From Bacteroidales bacterium (GTDB lineage Bacteria; Bacteroidota; Bacteroidia; Bacteroidales; BM520), in assembly GCA_031276035.1 (NCBI GenBank), contig JAISNV010000013.1, positions 1-64,000 of the forward strand: DNA of 64,000 bases, read 5' to 3'. Positions 36,175-44,610 of the stretch are shown here, in pieces; positions within the stretch are counted from its first letter, which is position 1, and every line of letters begins with the position of its first letter. The notes beneath the pieces are model-generated. The model worked only from the letters and a program-made list of their open reading frames with translations. It was not told the origin of the DNA and ran no database searches. The translations under genes were made by a program, and so were the position numbers.

Positions 36175-37383
36175 TCAAGAATTCATATTAGCAATAAGAT
36201 CAGATATAACCGGATCGTTTACAAAGTTTTCAAAATGATCGTATAGGAAATCAAATAAAGCGGCATCACTATTTTCGACATTAATAAATAAAGCATATGA
36301 TTCTTGTTTATTACCTGTATAATAATAACATGCACACAACAAATACTCCGCTTGCATTTTATCTTCGCCAGACATATCGGGTAGATTTTCTTCCAATATA
36401 CCAATTACATCATTGATTCTGTTTTCTTGTAAATAAAAAACAGCTATTTCCAAATGACATTCAAAAAGTGTAGGATCCAACTTAACTGCTGTTTTGAAAG
36501 ATTCTTCTGCAAGCTGAGTGTTATCAAGATTAAGACTGATATATGCTTTCAAAGAATAGAATTCACTTATTTTGTCATCACAATCAATAGCTTTTTGAAC
36601 AAAGTCGGCGGCTAAATTATAATTAGAATATTTAAAATATGTTTTTGCCAAAAAGTAATAGGCATATTCATAATTATTATTCAAGCTAAGCGCCTTCTTC
36701 TCATACTCAATAACGTTTTCATAATCTTCAAGATAAAAACAACACTCGCCTAAATTTGCATAAACGGCAGCGTCTTCTTCATCATACTTTAAAACTTCGA
36801 GATAAATCAAATAAGCTTTATCATATGCACCTTTAATGCAATATAAGTTTCCGAGATTAAAGTATGTGGCAATACTTTCCGGATTAAGGGCCAATGACAA
36901 TTCGAAAGCATCGATAGCATTATCAATTTCATCCTTTTTTATATATACCGTACCCAAAGCAAACCAGCCCGCAGATGAATTCGAGTTGACCTTATCCAAG
37001 TAATCAGTAAAAACCTCAATAGCCTGATCTTCTTCTTCCAACATTTCCCAGCAAAAACACATCTCAAAAACAACAAAGTCATTTTCAGCATCATCTAATA
37101 AAAACTTCTTAAAATGAGTTATAGCTTTTGTATATTTATTAGTAAGCATAAAATATTTTCCCGAATAATAATGAAATTCCACATTATGCGGATAATATTT
37201 TAATGCCAATGACAAAGCATAATGCATCATTGACAATTTGTTATTATTTAGGCAGAATTTGATAATACATTCGAATTCATCTTCCGACCAATAATACTGT
37301 TGTTTGGTTTTATAAGCTGAGAAAAATTGTTTAAGAAGATATCTATTGAACTCAGCATCAAGATTATCGTCCTTTCTTAACAT
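36175..37383 (-). CDS. Tetratricopeptide-repeat protein
   Basis: The 402-residue protein consists of tandem TPR units (at least eight visible), such as AGWFALGTVYIKKDEIDNAI, ATYFNLGNLYCIKGAYDKAY, AVYANLGECCFYLEDYENVI, YAYYFLAKTYFKYSNYNLAA and FECHLEIAVFYLQENRINDV. There is no signal peptide, so it is cytoplasmic. TPR arrays bind partner proteins; the partner is unknown. Its 5' end overlaps the DUF1573 gene by 20 bp. Confidence 0.9.
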   Translation of the reverse strand: MLRKDDNLDAEFNRYLLKQFFSAYKTKQQYYWSEDEFECIIKFCLNNNKLSMMHYALSLALKYYPHNVEFHYYSGKYFMLTNKYTKAITHFKKFLLDDAENDFVVFEMCFCWEMLEEEDQAIEVFTDYLDKVNSNSSAGWFALGTVYIKKDEIDNAIDAFELSLALNPESIATYFNLGNLYCIKGAYDKAYLIYLEVLKYDEEDAAVYANLGECCFYLEDYENVIEYEKKALSLNNNYEYAYYFLAKTYFKYSNYNLAADFVQKAIDCDDKISEFYSLKAYISLNLDNTQLAEESFKTAVKLDPTLFECHLEIAVFYLQENRINDVIGILEENLPDMSGEDKMQAEYLLCACYYYTGNKQESYALFINVENSDAALFDFLYDHFENFVNDPVISDLIANMNS

Positions 37384-37816
37384 TTGCTTTTATATAAAGA
37401 ATTGTTGTATTGGGTTGTCCATTGGTAAGTATAGATATATTCTTATTTTGAAATCCATATGTACCTTTAGAGTCGAAAGTTATATCAATATAATTTACCT
37501 CACCCGGTTTAATCGGTTCTTTAGGATAATTTGCAATTGTACATCCGCAGCCTGCTTTAGCGTTTGATATAATCAAATCGGATTTTCCTTCATTTTTAAA
37601 TTTAAAAGAATATCTAATACTCTCGCCCTGCGACACATCTCCAAAGTCATGTACGGTTTTATCAAACTTAATTATCGGTAACTTACTAAGATCGGCTTCT
37701 CCCGAAGCGGTTATCGGATTATGTATTAATGCACCGGATACTTTTTTATCATTTTTACACGACACACATAAAGCCGTGATTAAAAGTAAACTTATAATAA
37801 ATATTTTATTTTTCAT
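37364..37816 (-). CDS. DUF1573 lipoprotein
   Basis: With the start at ATG 37816 the protein begins MKNKIFIISLLLITALCVS-Cys, a clear lipobox, giving a ~150-residue exported lipoprotein. The DUF1573 domain follows (FDKTVHDFGDVSQGESIRYS, AGCGCTIANYPKEPIKPGEV, KNISILTNGQPNTTILYIKA), an immunoglobulin-like fold common in Bacteroidota. A GTG start 10 codons upstream, which would overlap the nusB stop, puts extra residues in front of the signal sequence and is less likely. Its function is unknown. DUF1573 genes often follow nusB in this phylum. Confidence 0.88.
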   Translation of the reverse strand: MKNKIFIISLLLITALCVSCKNDKKVSGALIHNPITASGEADLSKLPIIKFDKTVHDFGDVSQGESIRYSFKFKNEGKSDLIISNAKAGCGCTIANYPKEPIKPGEVNYIDITFDSKGTYGFQNKNISILTNGQPNTTILYIKANVKKGR

Positions 37817-37842
37817 AATAACAAATTTATATAATTTAAAGA

Positions 37843-38829
37843 TCACTTATCAGAATTATCTGACGATCTATTTACAAGACCACGTCCTGTTTTTTTAATT
37901 TTACCTTCTTCCAGCAAATAATTATATGCTGAATCTAACACGCCATTGATAAATGTTTTACTCTTTGGTGTACTAAAAATTTTAGATATATCGATATATT
38001 CATTCAAAGTAACTCTTACCGGAATATGAGGAAAATGTACAATTTCGGTAATTGCCATAATAATAATAAGAACATCCATTGCCGATATTCTATCAGGATC
38101 CCAGTTTTTAGTAAATTTATTAACTATCTGAGTATATTCTTCTCTATGAATAATAACTTTCGAAAATAAAGATATTACAAAATCTTTATCTTCTTTTTCA
38201 TCGGATACGCCGCTAATTGCTTTAAAAATTTCCTGCAAGGGTGTAAATTCATCATAACTTTCTTTATAATCATCAATAAATTTTGCCATTAAGAAATTCA
38301 TCATACAAAAATCGGTATACCAATACATGTTTTTTGTTTCATAAAAATCAATAAAAAAATCGTCTTCATAAACAAAATCATTATACAAACAGATTAAAAT
38401 ATCTTTATCATTAGCATAACTATCTTTTCTTTCAAGATATTTTGCATACACCTCAGAACTTTCAAAATTATTCGCCAATCGTCTAAATGCCTCAATATTT
38501 TCAATCCAAGAGACTTTATAGTATTTAATCAACTTCACAACATCTCTGTTTTCTTTCCATTGAGTTAATATTCTATTATTAACGAATCTATAATTGGGAT
38601 TTAAATCTTTTTCCGTAGGTAAGAATTTTCTTTTCCTATCATCTAATTTCTGCGACATAAGGTCGGCGAGTTCAATAGCAACAGATATCTGCCATACAAA
38701 CAGCTCCTTTGTTTTTTCAATACTAGAAAGCAATTCCTTCTCTCCTTTGATTAAATTATCATTTTCCGAAAAAATGAAAGCATAAAGAGCTTGTAAGACT
38801 TTTATTCTGAGTTGGCGTCTATTTAGCAT
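37843..38829 (-). CDS. nusB: Transcription antitermination factor NusB (long Bacteroidota type)
   Basis: NusB binds boxA RNA with ribosomal protein S10 in rRNA antitermination complexes. The 328-residue protein has the usual start RRQLRIKVLQALYAF and the C-terminal NusB domain (ISAMDVLIIIMAITEIVHFP, TLNEYIDISKIFSTPKSKTFINGVLD). Between them lies an extra ~150-residue region absent from the ~140-residue E. coli protein. This long form is normal in Bacteroidetes. It heads the nusB-DUF1573-TPR-aroE operon. Confidence 0.95.
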   Translation of the reverse strand: MLNRRQLRIKVLQALYAFIFSENDNLIKGEKELLSSIEKTKELFVWQISVAIELADLMSQKLDDRKRKFLPTEKDLNPNYRFVNNRILTQWKENRDVVKLIKYYKVSWIENIEAFRRLANNFESSEVYAKYLERKDSYANDKDILICLYNDFVYEDDFFIDFYETKNMYWYTDFCMMNFLMAKFIDDYKESYDEFTPLQEIFKAISGVSDEKEDKDFVISLFSKVIIHREEYTQIVNKFTKNWDPDRISAMDVLIIIMAITEIVHFPHIPVRVTLNEYIDISKIFSTPKSKTFINGVLDSAYNYLLEEGKIKKTGRGLVNRSSDNSDK

Positions 38830-38850
38830 AATATTTCAAATAACAGAATG

Positions 38851-38858
38851 CAAAGGTA
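38851..38858 (-). promoter_or_regulatory. -7 element of the nusB operon
   Basis: The minus strand reads TACCTTTG (TAnnTTTG). GTTG at 38882-38879 lies 20 bp upstream and is close to the -33 TTTG. The nusB start is about 20 nt downstream. Confidence 0.6.
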
Positions 38859-38952
38859 ATCTTTTTATACTAAGCAGCCAACACTTTGTAAGAGCTTTTT
38901 TTAATTTTAGATTTTTTGGGTGAAATGTTATCAAATATCCATCAAGAATTGT

Positions 38953-38960
38953 AAATTTGC
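38953..38960 (+). promoter_or_regulatory. -7 element of the DUF3276/par operon
   Basis: TAAATTTG fits TAnnTTTG, 21 nt before the DUF3276 ATG at 38982. The -33 region lacks a good TTTG at the right distance. Confidence 0.5.
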
Positions 38961-38981
38961 AGTTGAAATCAAAATTTAAAT

Positions 38982-39368
38982 ATGATGGAAGAATTCAACA
39001 AAGCAGAACAAGCGGACTTTGCTAGAGGTGAGGATGTTGTGTCGATACCGGTTAGAGCGGGCAGACGTACATATTTTTTTGATCTGAAAAAAACCAAGGC
39101 AGATAATCATTATTTAGTAATAACGGAGAGTCAGAAGAAATTTGACGATTCACAGTTAAAACATACTTTTCAAAAGCAGAAGATATTCGTTTACAAGGAT
39201 AATCTATTGAATTTCGCAAAAGCTCTAAACGCTATTATTGATTATACAAAAGAAAATATAGGATTGGAAGAAGAAATTGAAAATCATAATGAAAAAATGA
39301 AATTTTCAAATGATATTTCCGACGAAGATTTTCTTAAAGAGATTGGACTTGAGGAAACAGATAATTAG
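38982..39368 (+). CDS. DUF3276 Pur-alpha-like nucleic-acid-binding protein
   Basis: The 128-residue protein has one PUR-type repeat (SIPVRAGRRTYFFDLKKTKA, YLVITESQKKF, HTFQKQKIFVYKDNLLNFAK), the DUF3276 family. Related bacterial PUR proteins bind single- or double-stranded DNA and RNA. The C-terminal tail (residues ~100-128) is acidic and probably disordered. It is 48 bp upstream of parA and may share its transcript. Confidence 0.9.
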   Translation: MMEEFNKAEQADFARGEDVVSIPVRAGRRTYFFDLKKTKADNHYLVITESQKKFDDSQLKHTFQKQKIFVYKDNLLNFAKALNAIIDYTKENIGLEEEIENHNEKMKFSNDISDEDFLKEIGLEETDN

Positions 39369-39416
39369 CAAAGTACATTTATACGGAAAATATTTTAAGT
39401 ATATATTTAATTTAAT

Positions 39417-40202
39417 ATGACAAAAGTTATTGCAGTTGCCAATCAAAAAGGTGGAGTGGGAAAAACAACGACAGTTGTTAATTTAGCAAGTAGTTTGGCC
39501 GTGCTTGAATATAAAAGTTTGATTATTGATGCTGACCCGCAAGCTAATGCTACGATAAATTTGGGTTGCGATCCTCGTAATATTGATAAAAGCATTTATG
39601 AGTGTTTGATTGACGAAATAGAACCTCAGGAAGCTATTATTAAAACCGAAACGCCTAATTTAGACATTTTACCTTCAAACATTAATTTGGTAGGTGCTGA
39701 AATAGAATTAATTAATATCACCGAGAGAGAATACAAACTCAAAAAAGTTATTGATAAGATTAAAGAAAATTACGACTTTGTTTTTATCGATTGCTCACCT
39801 TCATTGGGTTTAATTACTGTGAATGCACTAACCGCAGCCGACTCCGTAATAATTCCGGTTCAAGCAGAATTTTTTGCTCTCGAAGGATTGGGAAAATTAC
39901 TTAATACTATTAAGATTATACAGTCGAGACTTAATACTTCGTTAGACATAGAAGGTATATTGGTTACAATGTACGATAAACGTGAAGTTGTCAGACGAAA
40001 TGTACTTGAAGATGTAAAAACACATTTTCAACAATTAGTTTTTGATACTATAATAAGCAGAAATATCAAATTAGTTGAAGCGCCGAGTTTTGGTAAAACT
40101 ATTATAATGCACGATGCAACAAGCACCGGTGCAGTTAATTACCTAAATTTAGCAAGAGAAATTTTAATGAAAAACAATTTAATATCTAAAGAAACAGTAT
40201 AA
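39417..40202 (+). CDS. parA: Chromosome-partitioning ATPase ParA (Soj)
   Basis: The 261-residue Walker-type ATPase has the deviant Walker A KGGVGKTT (11-18), DADPQANAT (switch region), and FIDCSPSLGLITVNAL (Walker B). It lacks the N-terminal HTH of plasmid type Ia proteins, so it is the chromosomal type. Together with ParB and parS it moves origin regions apart. ParB starts 4 bp downstream. Confidence 0.96.
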   Translation: MTKVIAVANQKGGVGKTTTVVNLASSLAVLEYKSLIIDADPQANATINLGCDPRNIDKSIYECLIDEIEPQEAIIKTETPNLDILPSNINLVGAEIELINITEREYKLKKVIDKIKENYDFVFIDCSPSLGLITVNALTAADSVIIPVQAEFFALEGLGKLLNTIKIIQSRLNTSLDIEGILVTMYDKREVVRRNVLEDVKTHFQQLVFDTIISRNIKLVEAPSFGKTIIMHDATSTGAVNYLNLAREILMKNNLISKETV

Positions 40203-40206
40203 ATAA

Positions 40207-41103
40207 ATGGCAAATTCAAAGAAGAAAGCTTTAGGTAGAGGATTAGGAGCAATATTGGAAAACCCTAATACTGATATCACAACCAAGGATATGTCGGGCA
40301 ATTTTGTTGTAGGAGCGGTTTCCGATATCGCCTTGGAGCTTATAGAAACAAATCCTTTTCAACCAAGAACCGAGTTCGAAGAAACAGCATTAGCAGAATT
40401 AGTCGAATCAATAAAAGAACACGGTATAATACAACCTGTTACTGTAAGAAAAATCGGCAACGATAAATATCAACTTATTTCCGGAGGAAGGAGATTTAAA
40501 GCTGCCAGCATACTCAAACTTGAAACAATTCCTGCATATATTCGAGTTGCAAATGATGAACAAATGCTGGAAATGGCATTGGTTGAAAATATTCAAAGAA
40601 AAAATCTCAATCCTATTGAAATAGCATTAAGTTATCAAAGATTAATAGAAGAATGCAATCTCACTCAGGATGAACTTAGTACAAAAGTCAGTAAAGACAG
40701 GTCAACAATCTCAAATTTTTTGCGTCTGCTGAAGCTTCCCGATTTAATTCAAAGCGCACTAAAAGAAAATAAAATTACAATAGGTCATGCTAAACCTTTA
40801 TCAGCTATTGATAATGAGGATGTCGCAATTGATTATCTCAGAATTATTCTTGAAAATAATTTATCTGTCCGTGAAACTGAAAAGCTAATAAACAGCAATA
40901 AAAGCAAAACGACAAAAAAAACATACGGAAAAATACCGCAAGTTCTTTCTGTACGCATGGCAAATTTTCGTCAGAACTTTTCAAACAAAACAGGCCTTGA
41001 TCTTAAAATAAAGGTAGATAAAAATGGCAAAGGATCAATTACAATTCCTTTCTCATCTGAAAAAAAGATTGAGGAGTTTATGAAATTATTTGAAAATGAA
41101 TAA
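40207..41103 (+). CDS. parB: Chromosome-partitioning protein ParB (Spo0J)
   Basis: The 298-residue protein has the N-terminal CTPase/ParB domain (NPFQPRTEFEE, QPVTVRKIGNDKYQLISGGRRFKA, ENIQRKNLNPIEIALSY) and the HTH motif (TQDELSTKVSKDRSTISNFL), then a C-terminal dimerisation segment. The CTP-binding GGRRF and ENIQR boxes are intact. The N-terminal KKKALGRGLGAIL is the region that contacts ParA. No parS site was seen in the window by eye. Confidence 0.96.
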   Translation: MANSKKKALGRGLGAILENPNTDITTKDMSGNFVVGAVSDIALELIETNPFQPRTEFEETALAELVESIKEHGIIQPVTVRKIGNDKYQLISGGRRFKAASILKLETIPAYIRVANDEQMLEMALVENIQRKNLNPIEIALSYQRLIEECNLTQDELSTKVSKDRSTISNFLRLLKLPDLIQSALKENKITIGHAKPLSAIDNEDVAIDYLRIILENNLSVRETEKLINSNKSKTTKKTYGKIPQVLSVRMANFRQNFSNKTGLDLKIKVDKNGKGSITIPFSSEKKIEEFMKLFENE

Positions 41104-41105
41104 AC

Positions 41106-41681
41106 ATGAAGGTTATCAAAATATTATCATTTATTATGCTTTTCTCTACTGCATCTCTATTCGGGCAAAATGTTAATATTGAGCAAACCACAATACCTAT
41201 TGAAATTCCAAAAAAACATTCACCCAAAAAAGCCGGTTGGTATTCCACCGCATTACCGGGCTTAGGGCAAGGTTATAATAAAAAATATTGGAAAATTCCT
41301 ATTATCTGGGCAGGATTCGGAGCTACAGGATATTTCATTTACACAAATGCAGTCCAAATGTCGAAAGCAAAAGCTGCTTATATATGGATGAGTAACGGTT
41401 CAGAAGGTGAAGCCCCGAATAATTTAGTAAATGAGTATGATTCTCCGGCTAAATTATTAAGTGTATATAATCAATACACATCTAATGTTGAACTATTTGC
41501 TGTGATTACTTTAGCCTGGTATGCGCTTAATATAATTGATGCCGTTGTTGATGCTCATTTAAAAGACTTTAATGTATCGGATGACTTATCTATTAATATT
41601 TCTCCTTTCGTTATCCCACCAACAGGAATCTATCCGAACTCGTATGCAACAGCAGGTTTTAGGTTAACAATCAATTTCTAA
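41106..41681 (+). CDS. DUF5683 exported protein
   Basis: The 191-residue protein has a signal peptide (to ~residue 20) and a DUF5683 domain with KKAGWYSTALPGLGQGYNKK and KIPIIWAGFGATGYFIYTNA. Two hydrophobic stretches (~70-87, ~132-150) suggest membrane association. The family is conserved between parB and dapB in Bacteroidota; its function is unknown. It starts 2 bp after parB and ends 4 bp before dapB. Confidence 0.9.
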   Translation: MKVIKILSFIMLFSTASLFGQNVNIEQTTIPIEIPKKHSPKKAGWYSTALPGLGQGYNKKYWKIPIIWAGFGATGYFIYTNAVQMSKAKAAYIWMSNGSEGEAPNNLVNEYDSPAKLLSVYNQYTSNVELFAVITLAWYALNIIDAVVDAHLKDFNVSDDLSINISPFVIPPTGIYPNSYATAGFRLTINF

Positions 41682-41685
41682 TAAC

Positions 41686-42366
41686 ATGAATTACTGTATT
41701 ATAGGATATGGAAAGATGGGAAAGACCATCGAACGGATTTTATTTCAAAGTGATGATAAGATCCTTACAATTGCAGACAACGACATTGATTTAAGAAATC
41801 AGATCACAAATATTAAACAATGTGATATTGCTTTCGAGTTTTCAACACCGGAAACTGCATATAAAAATATTCTTTTTTGTTTTGAAAATAATATTCCGGT
41901 AATTTGCGGAACTACCGGTTGGATGGAAAAATTAGATGAGATTAAAAAACTTTGCATTGAAAGTAACCAAAGTATGATTTATGCGTCTAACTTTTCGATT
42001 GGCATGAATATTTTCATGCAAGTTAATAAGTACTTGTCTAATTTAATGTCCAAATTTGATTTATACGATGTATCAATCAGTGAAACTCATCACATTCATA
42101 AAAAAGATAAACCTAGCGGTACCGCTTTATCTTTAAAAAATATCATTTTAGAACAAATGCAATTTGATGATATACATATTGACAGTTTCAGAGAAGGCGA
42201 GACAATTGGCGAACATACTATTAGATACAAGTCAAACGTTGATAATATAACATTAACCCATGAAGCCACAAATAGAGATGCTTTCGCAATTGGTGCAATC
42301 CTTGCTTCAAAATGGCTCATCGGTAAAAAAGGTTTCTTTGAGATGTCGGATGTAATTAACTCATAA
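41686..42366 (+). CDS. dapB: 4-hydroxy-tetrahydrodipicolinate reductase
   Basis: DapB makes tetrahydrodipicolinate in the lysine/diaminopimelate pathway, feeding peptidoglycan. The 226-residue enzyme has the N-terminal nucleotide loop IIGYGKMGKTI, FEFSTPETAYKNI, CGTTGWMEK, ASNFSIGMNIF and the catalytic SETHHIHKKDKPSGTALSL. It is shorter than the E. coli enzyme (273), as is usual in this phylum. It lies inside the par-lep cluster. Confidence 0.95.
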   Translation: MNYCIIGYGKMGKTIERILFQSDDKILTIADNDIDLRNQITNIKQCDIAFEFSTPETAYKNILFCFENNIPVICGTTGWMEKLDEIKKLCIESNQSMIYASNFSIGMNIFMQVNKYLSNLMSKFDLYDVSISETHHIHKKDKPSGTALSLKNIILEQMQFDDIHIDSFREGETIGEHTIRYKSNVDNITLTHEATNRDAFAIGAILASKWLIGKKGFFEMSDVINS

Positions 42367-42388
42367 AAAAATAAAATACAATTAAACT

Positions 42389-43915
42389 ATGGATGGTGTA
42401 ATCTTAACTTTCTTAATTATCAAATGGTTCAATCCAATTTTTGCATTTAAAATATTTCAAGATGCGGGCTACAAATGGTGGTATAGTTTTATCCCCGTTT
42501 ATAATTATTATATATGGATGAAAATAACAAAACGACCTTTGTGGTGGTTTGCGATTCTGATTATTCCTTTTATTGGTTTTTTTATGATGTTCCTTTTGCA
42601 AGTTGCAACTGCAAAATCCTATGGGAAATTTGCCCTATGGCAAGAAGCATTAGCGGTCTTATTTCCATTTATTTATTTCCCTTATTTAGGCTTCAGTAAA
42701 AATGAAAAATATTATCCTGAACGCCCGAAATATAAAAAAGGCACTGTTAGAGAATGGGTTGATGCGATAATCTTTGCCGTTGTTGCAGTATCTATTCTGA
42801 GGATGTTTATGTTTGAAGCATATACCATTCCTACTTCTTCAATGGAAAAATCTCTTTTAGTAGGTGATTATCTTTTTGTTGACAAAATAAAATACGGTGC
42901 CCGGGCTCCAATGACTCCCCTATCCTTTCCTTTTGCACATCACACTATGCCGCTTACAAAAAACATGAAATCATATAGTGAAATCATTAAATTAAAATAT
43001 TATCGATATCCGAAATTAAAGCAAATAAAAAATTATGTGCCTATAGTTTTCAATTATCCCGAAGGAGATACCGTTTCTACAGCATACCAAAGCAATGCAA
43101 GTTATTATTCTCTTGTAAGACAATATGGTTACACAAGAGTAAATACGGACAAACGCAATTTTGGTGATATTATTACACGACCGGTTGATAAACGCGAAAC
43201 TTATATCAAAAGATGTGTAGGCATTCCCGGCGACAGTTTACAAGTTATAGACGGACATGTTTATATAAATGGTGTAAAAGAGCAACATAAAGGCAATCTT
43301 CAATTTACTTACCTTGTAAAAACAAACGGATCACAGTTTAGAGCTAATATTTTTACTGAACTTGATATTACAGAACGTCCTATCTATAATCCGAATACAA
43401 GTGAATATAAGCTCACACTAACTGATGAGTCTTATGAAAAAATTAAGGCTAATTCGATTGTAGTTTCCATTGAACCTATATACCAAACTCAAGAAGATTA
43501 TTATAAAGATAATTGTATTATGTATCTTTTTCCGTATAATGCGAATTATCAATGGACTGTAGATGAATACGGACCTATTTATATTCCAAAAAAGAATGAT
43601 GTTCTGGATATTGATGTTAAAAACATTTGCTTATACAAAAGATTGATAGAAACTTATGAAGGCAATGAACTTCTAATTAAGGGAGAAGATATATATATTA
43701 ACGGAGAAAAAACCGATAAATATACTGTTAAAATGGATTATTATTGGATGATGGGAGATAACAGGCATAATTCAGCCGATTCCAGATTCTGGGGATTTGT
43801 TCCCGAAGACCATATTGTTGGCACTCCTTTGATTGTCTGGTTGTCACTTGATAAGAACAAACCGTTATTCCAAGGAAAAGTACGCTGGAAAAAAACTCTT
43901 AGAGTACCAAAATAA
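42389..43915 (+). CDS. lepB: Signal peptidase I (large Bacteroidota form)
   Basis: The 508-residue inner-membrane protease removes signal peptides after Sec export. The N-terminal ~110 residues contain about three hydrophobic spans (~1-20, ~50-70, ~85-103), then a further TM (~125-142). Next comes the catalytic box YTIPTSSMEKSL with nucleophile Ser151. The general-base Lys274 is in ETYIKRCVGIPGDSLQV, and the last box is MMGDNRHNSADSRFWGFVPE. A ~100-residue periplasmic insertion between the Ser and Lys boxes makes it longer than E. coli LepB. It follows dapB by 22 bp. Confidence 0.95.
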   Translation: MDGVILTFLIIKWFNPIFAFKIFQDAGYKWWYSFIPVYNYYIWMKITKRPLWWFAILIIPFIGFFMMFLLQVATAKSYGKFALWQEALAVLFPFIYFPYLGFSKNEKYYPERPKYKKGTVREWVDAIIFAVVAVSILRMFMFEAYTIPTSSMEKSLLVGDYLFVDKIKYGARAPMTPLSFPFAHHTMPLTKNMKSYSEIIKLKYYRYPKLKQIKNYVPIVFNYPEGDTVSTAYQSNASYYSLVRQYGYTRVNTDKRNFGDIITRPVDKRETYIKRCVGIPGDSLQVIDGHVYINGVKEQHKGNLQFTYLVKTNGSQFRANIFTELDITERPIYNPNTSEYKLTLTDESYEKIKANSIVVSIEPIYQTQEDYYKDNCIMYLFPYNANYQWTVDEYGPIYIPKKNDVLDIDVKNICLYKRLIETYEGNELLIKGEDIYINGEKTDKYTVKMDYYWMMGDNRHNSADSRFWGFVPEDHIVGTPLIVWLSLDKNKPLFQGKVRWKKTLRVPK

Positions 43916-43947
43916 ATTGATATATTAATTAATAATAAATAAGAAAA

Positions 43948-44598
43948 ATGAAAAAATTATTTTTAGCTTTTGCATTATTTGGTTTAATAAGCATCGGCAC
44001 ATTAAACGCACAAAAAGTTTTTACAGGTATTATTGAATATGAAATAACATATCCTGATACTGAAGTCAATCCAATGATTGCGGCATATCTCCCGTCAAGT
44101 TCGATACTTACCATCGGTGAGAACAAGTGTAAAACCATTCAGGCGACAAGTGCTATCACAACTATGGTAATTATTGACGGAAATGAAAGTTTATATCATA
44201 TTCTTATAAGTGCTATGGGACAAAAATATAGAGCAAAAGAAATTATTGATACGGAAGAGTTAAACTCAAATAAACCTCAGCTTGTTCCTATTATAGGCGA
44301 AACAAAAAACATTGCCGGTTATGATTGTGTTAAGACCGAAGTGATTGTTGGCTCGGGAGATAATAAGACTTCATATTACGGATACTTTAATAAAGATATT
44401 TATAATCCGATATATGCTCTCGCCGGAGATTTAGGCACCGAAGGCATTCCGCTTGAACTTGAGATTAATTTGGGCGAAATTAAAATGAAAATGACGGCAA
44501 AGAAAGTTAAACAATCTAAAATAAAAGACAGTGAATTTAATATTCCGGACGGATATACTGAGGTATCAATGGATGCATTACAGGGTTTAGGAATGTAA
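43948..44598 (+). CDS. Exported DUF4412-like protein
   Basis: The 216-residue protein has a signal peptide (MKKLFLAFALFGLISIGTLNA) and a beta-rich domain resembling DUF4412/GLPGLI-type periplasmic proteins: FTGIIEYEITYPDTEV, IPIIGETKNIAGYDCVKTEV-like core, and GYFNKDIYNPIYALAGDLG. The closing block KIKDSEFNIPDGYTEV is the usual end of this fold. No enzymatic motif was seen. It is 32 bp downstream of lepB and 12 bp upstream of fbp. Confidence 0.65.
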   Translation: MKKLFLAFALFGLISIGTLNAQKVFTGIIEYEITYPDTEVNPMIAAYLPSSSILTIGENKCKTIQATSAITTMVIIDGNESLYHILISAMGQKYRAKEIIDTEELNSNKPQLVPIIGETKNIAGYDCVKTEVIVGSGDNKTSYYGYFNKDIYNPIYALAGDLGTEGIPLELEINLGEIKMKMTAKKVKQSKIKDSEFNIPDGYTEVSMDALQGLGM

Positions 44599-44610
44599 AA
44601 TTTATTTGCC

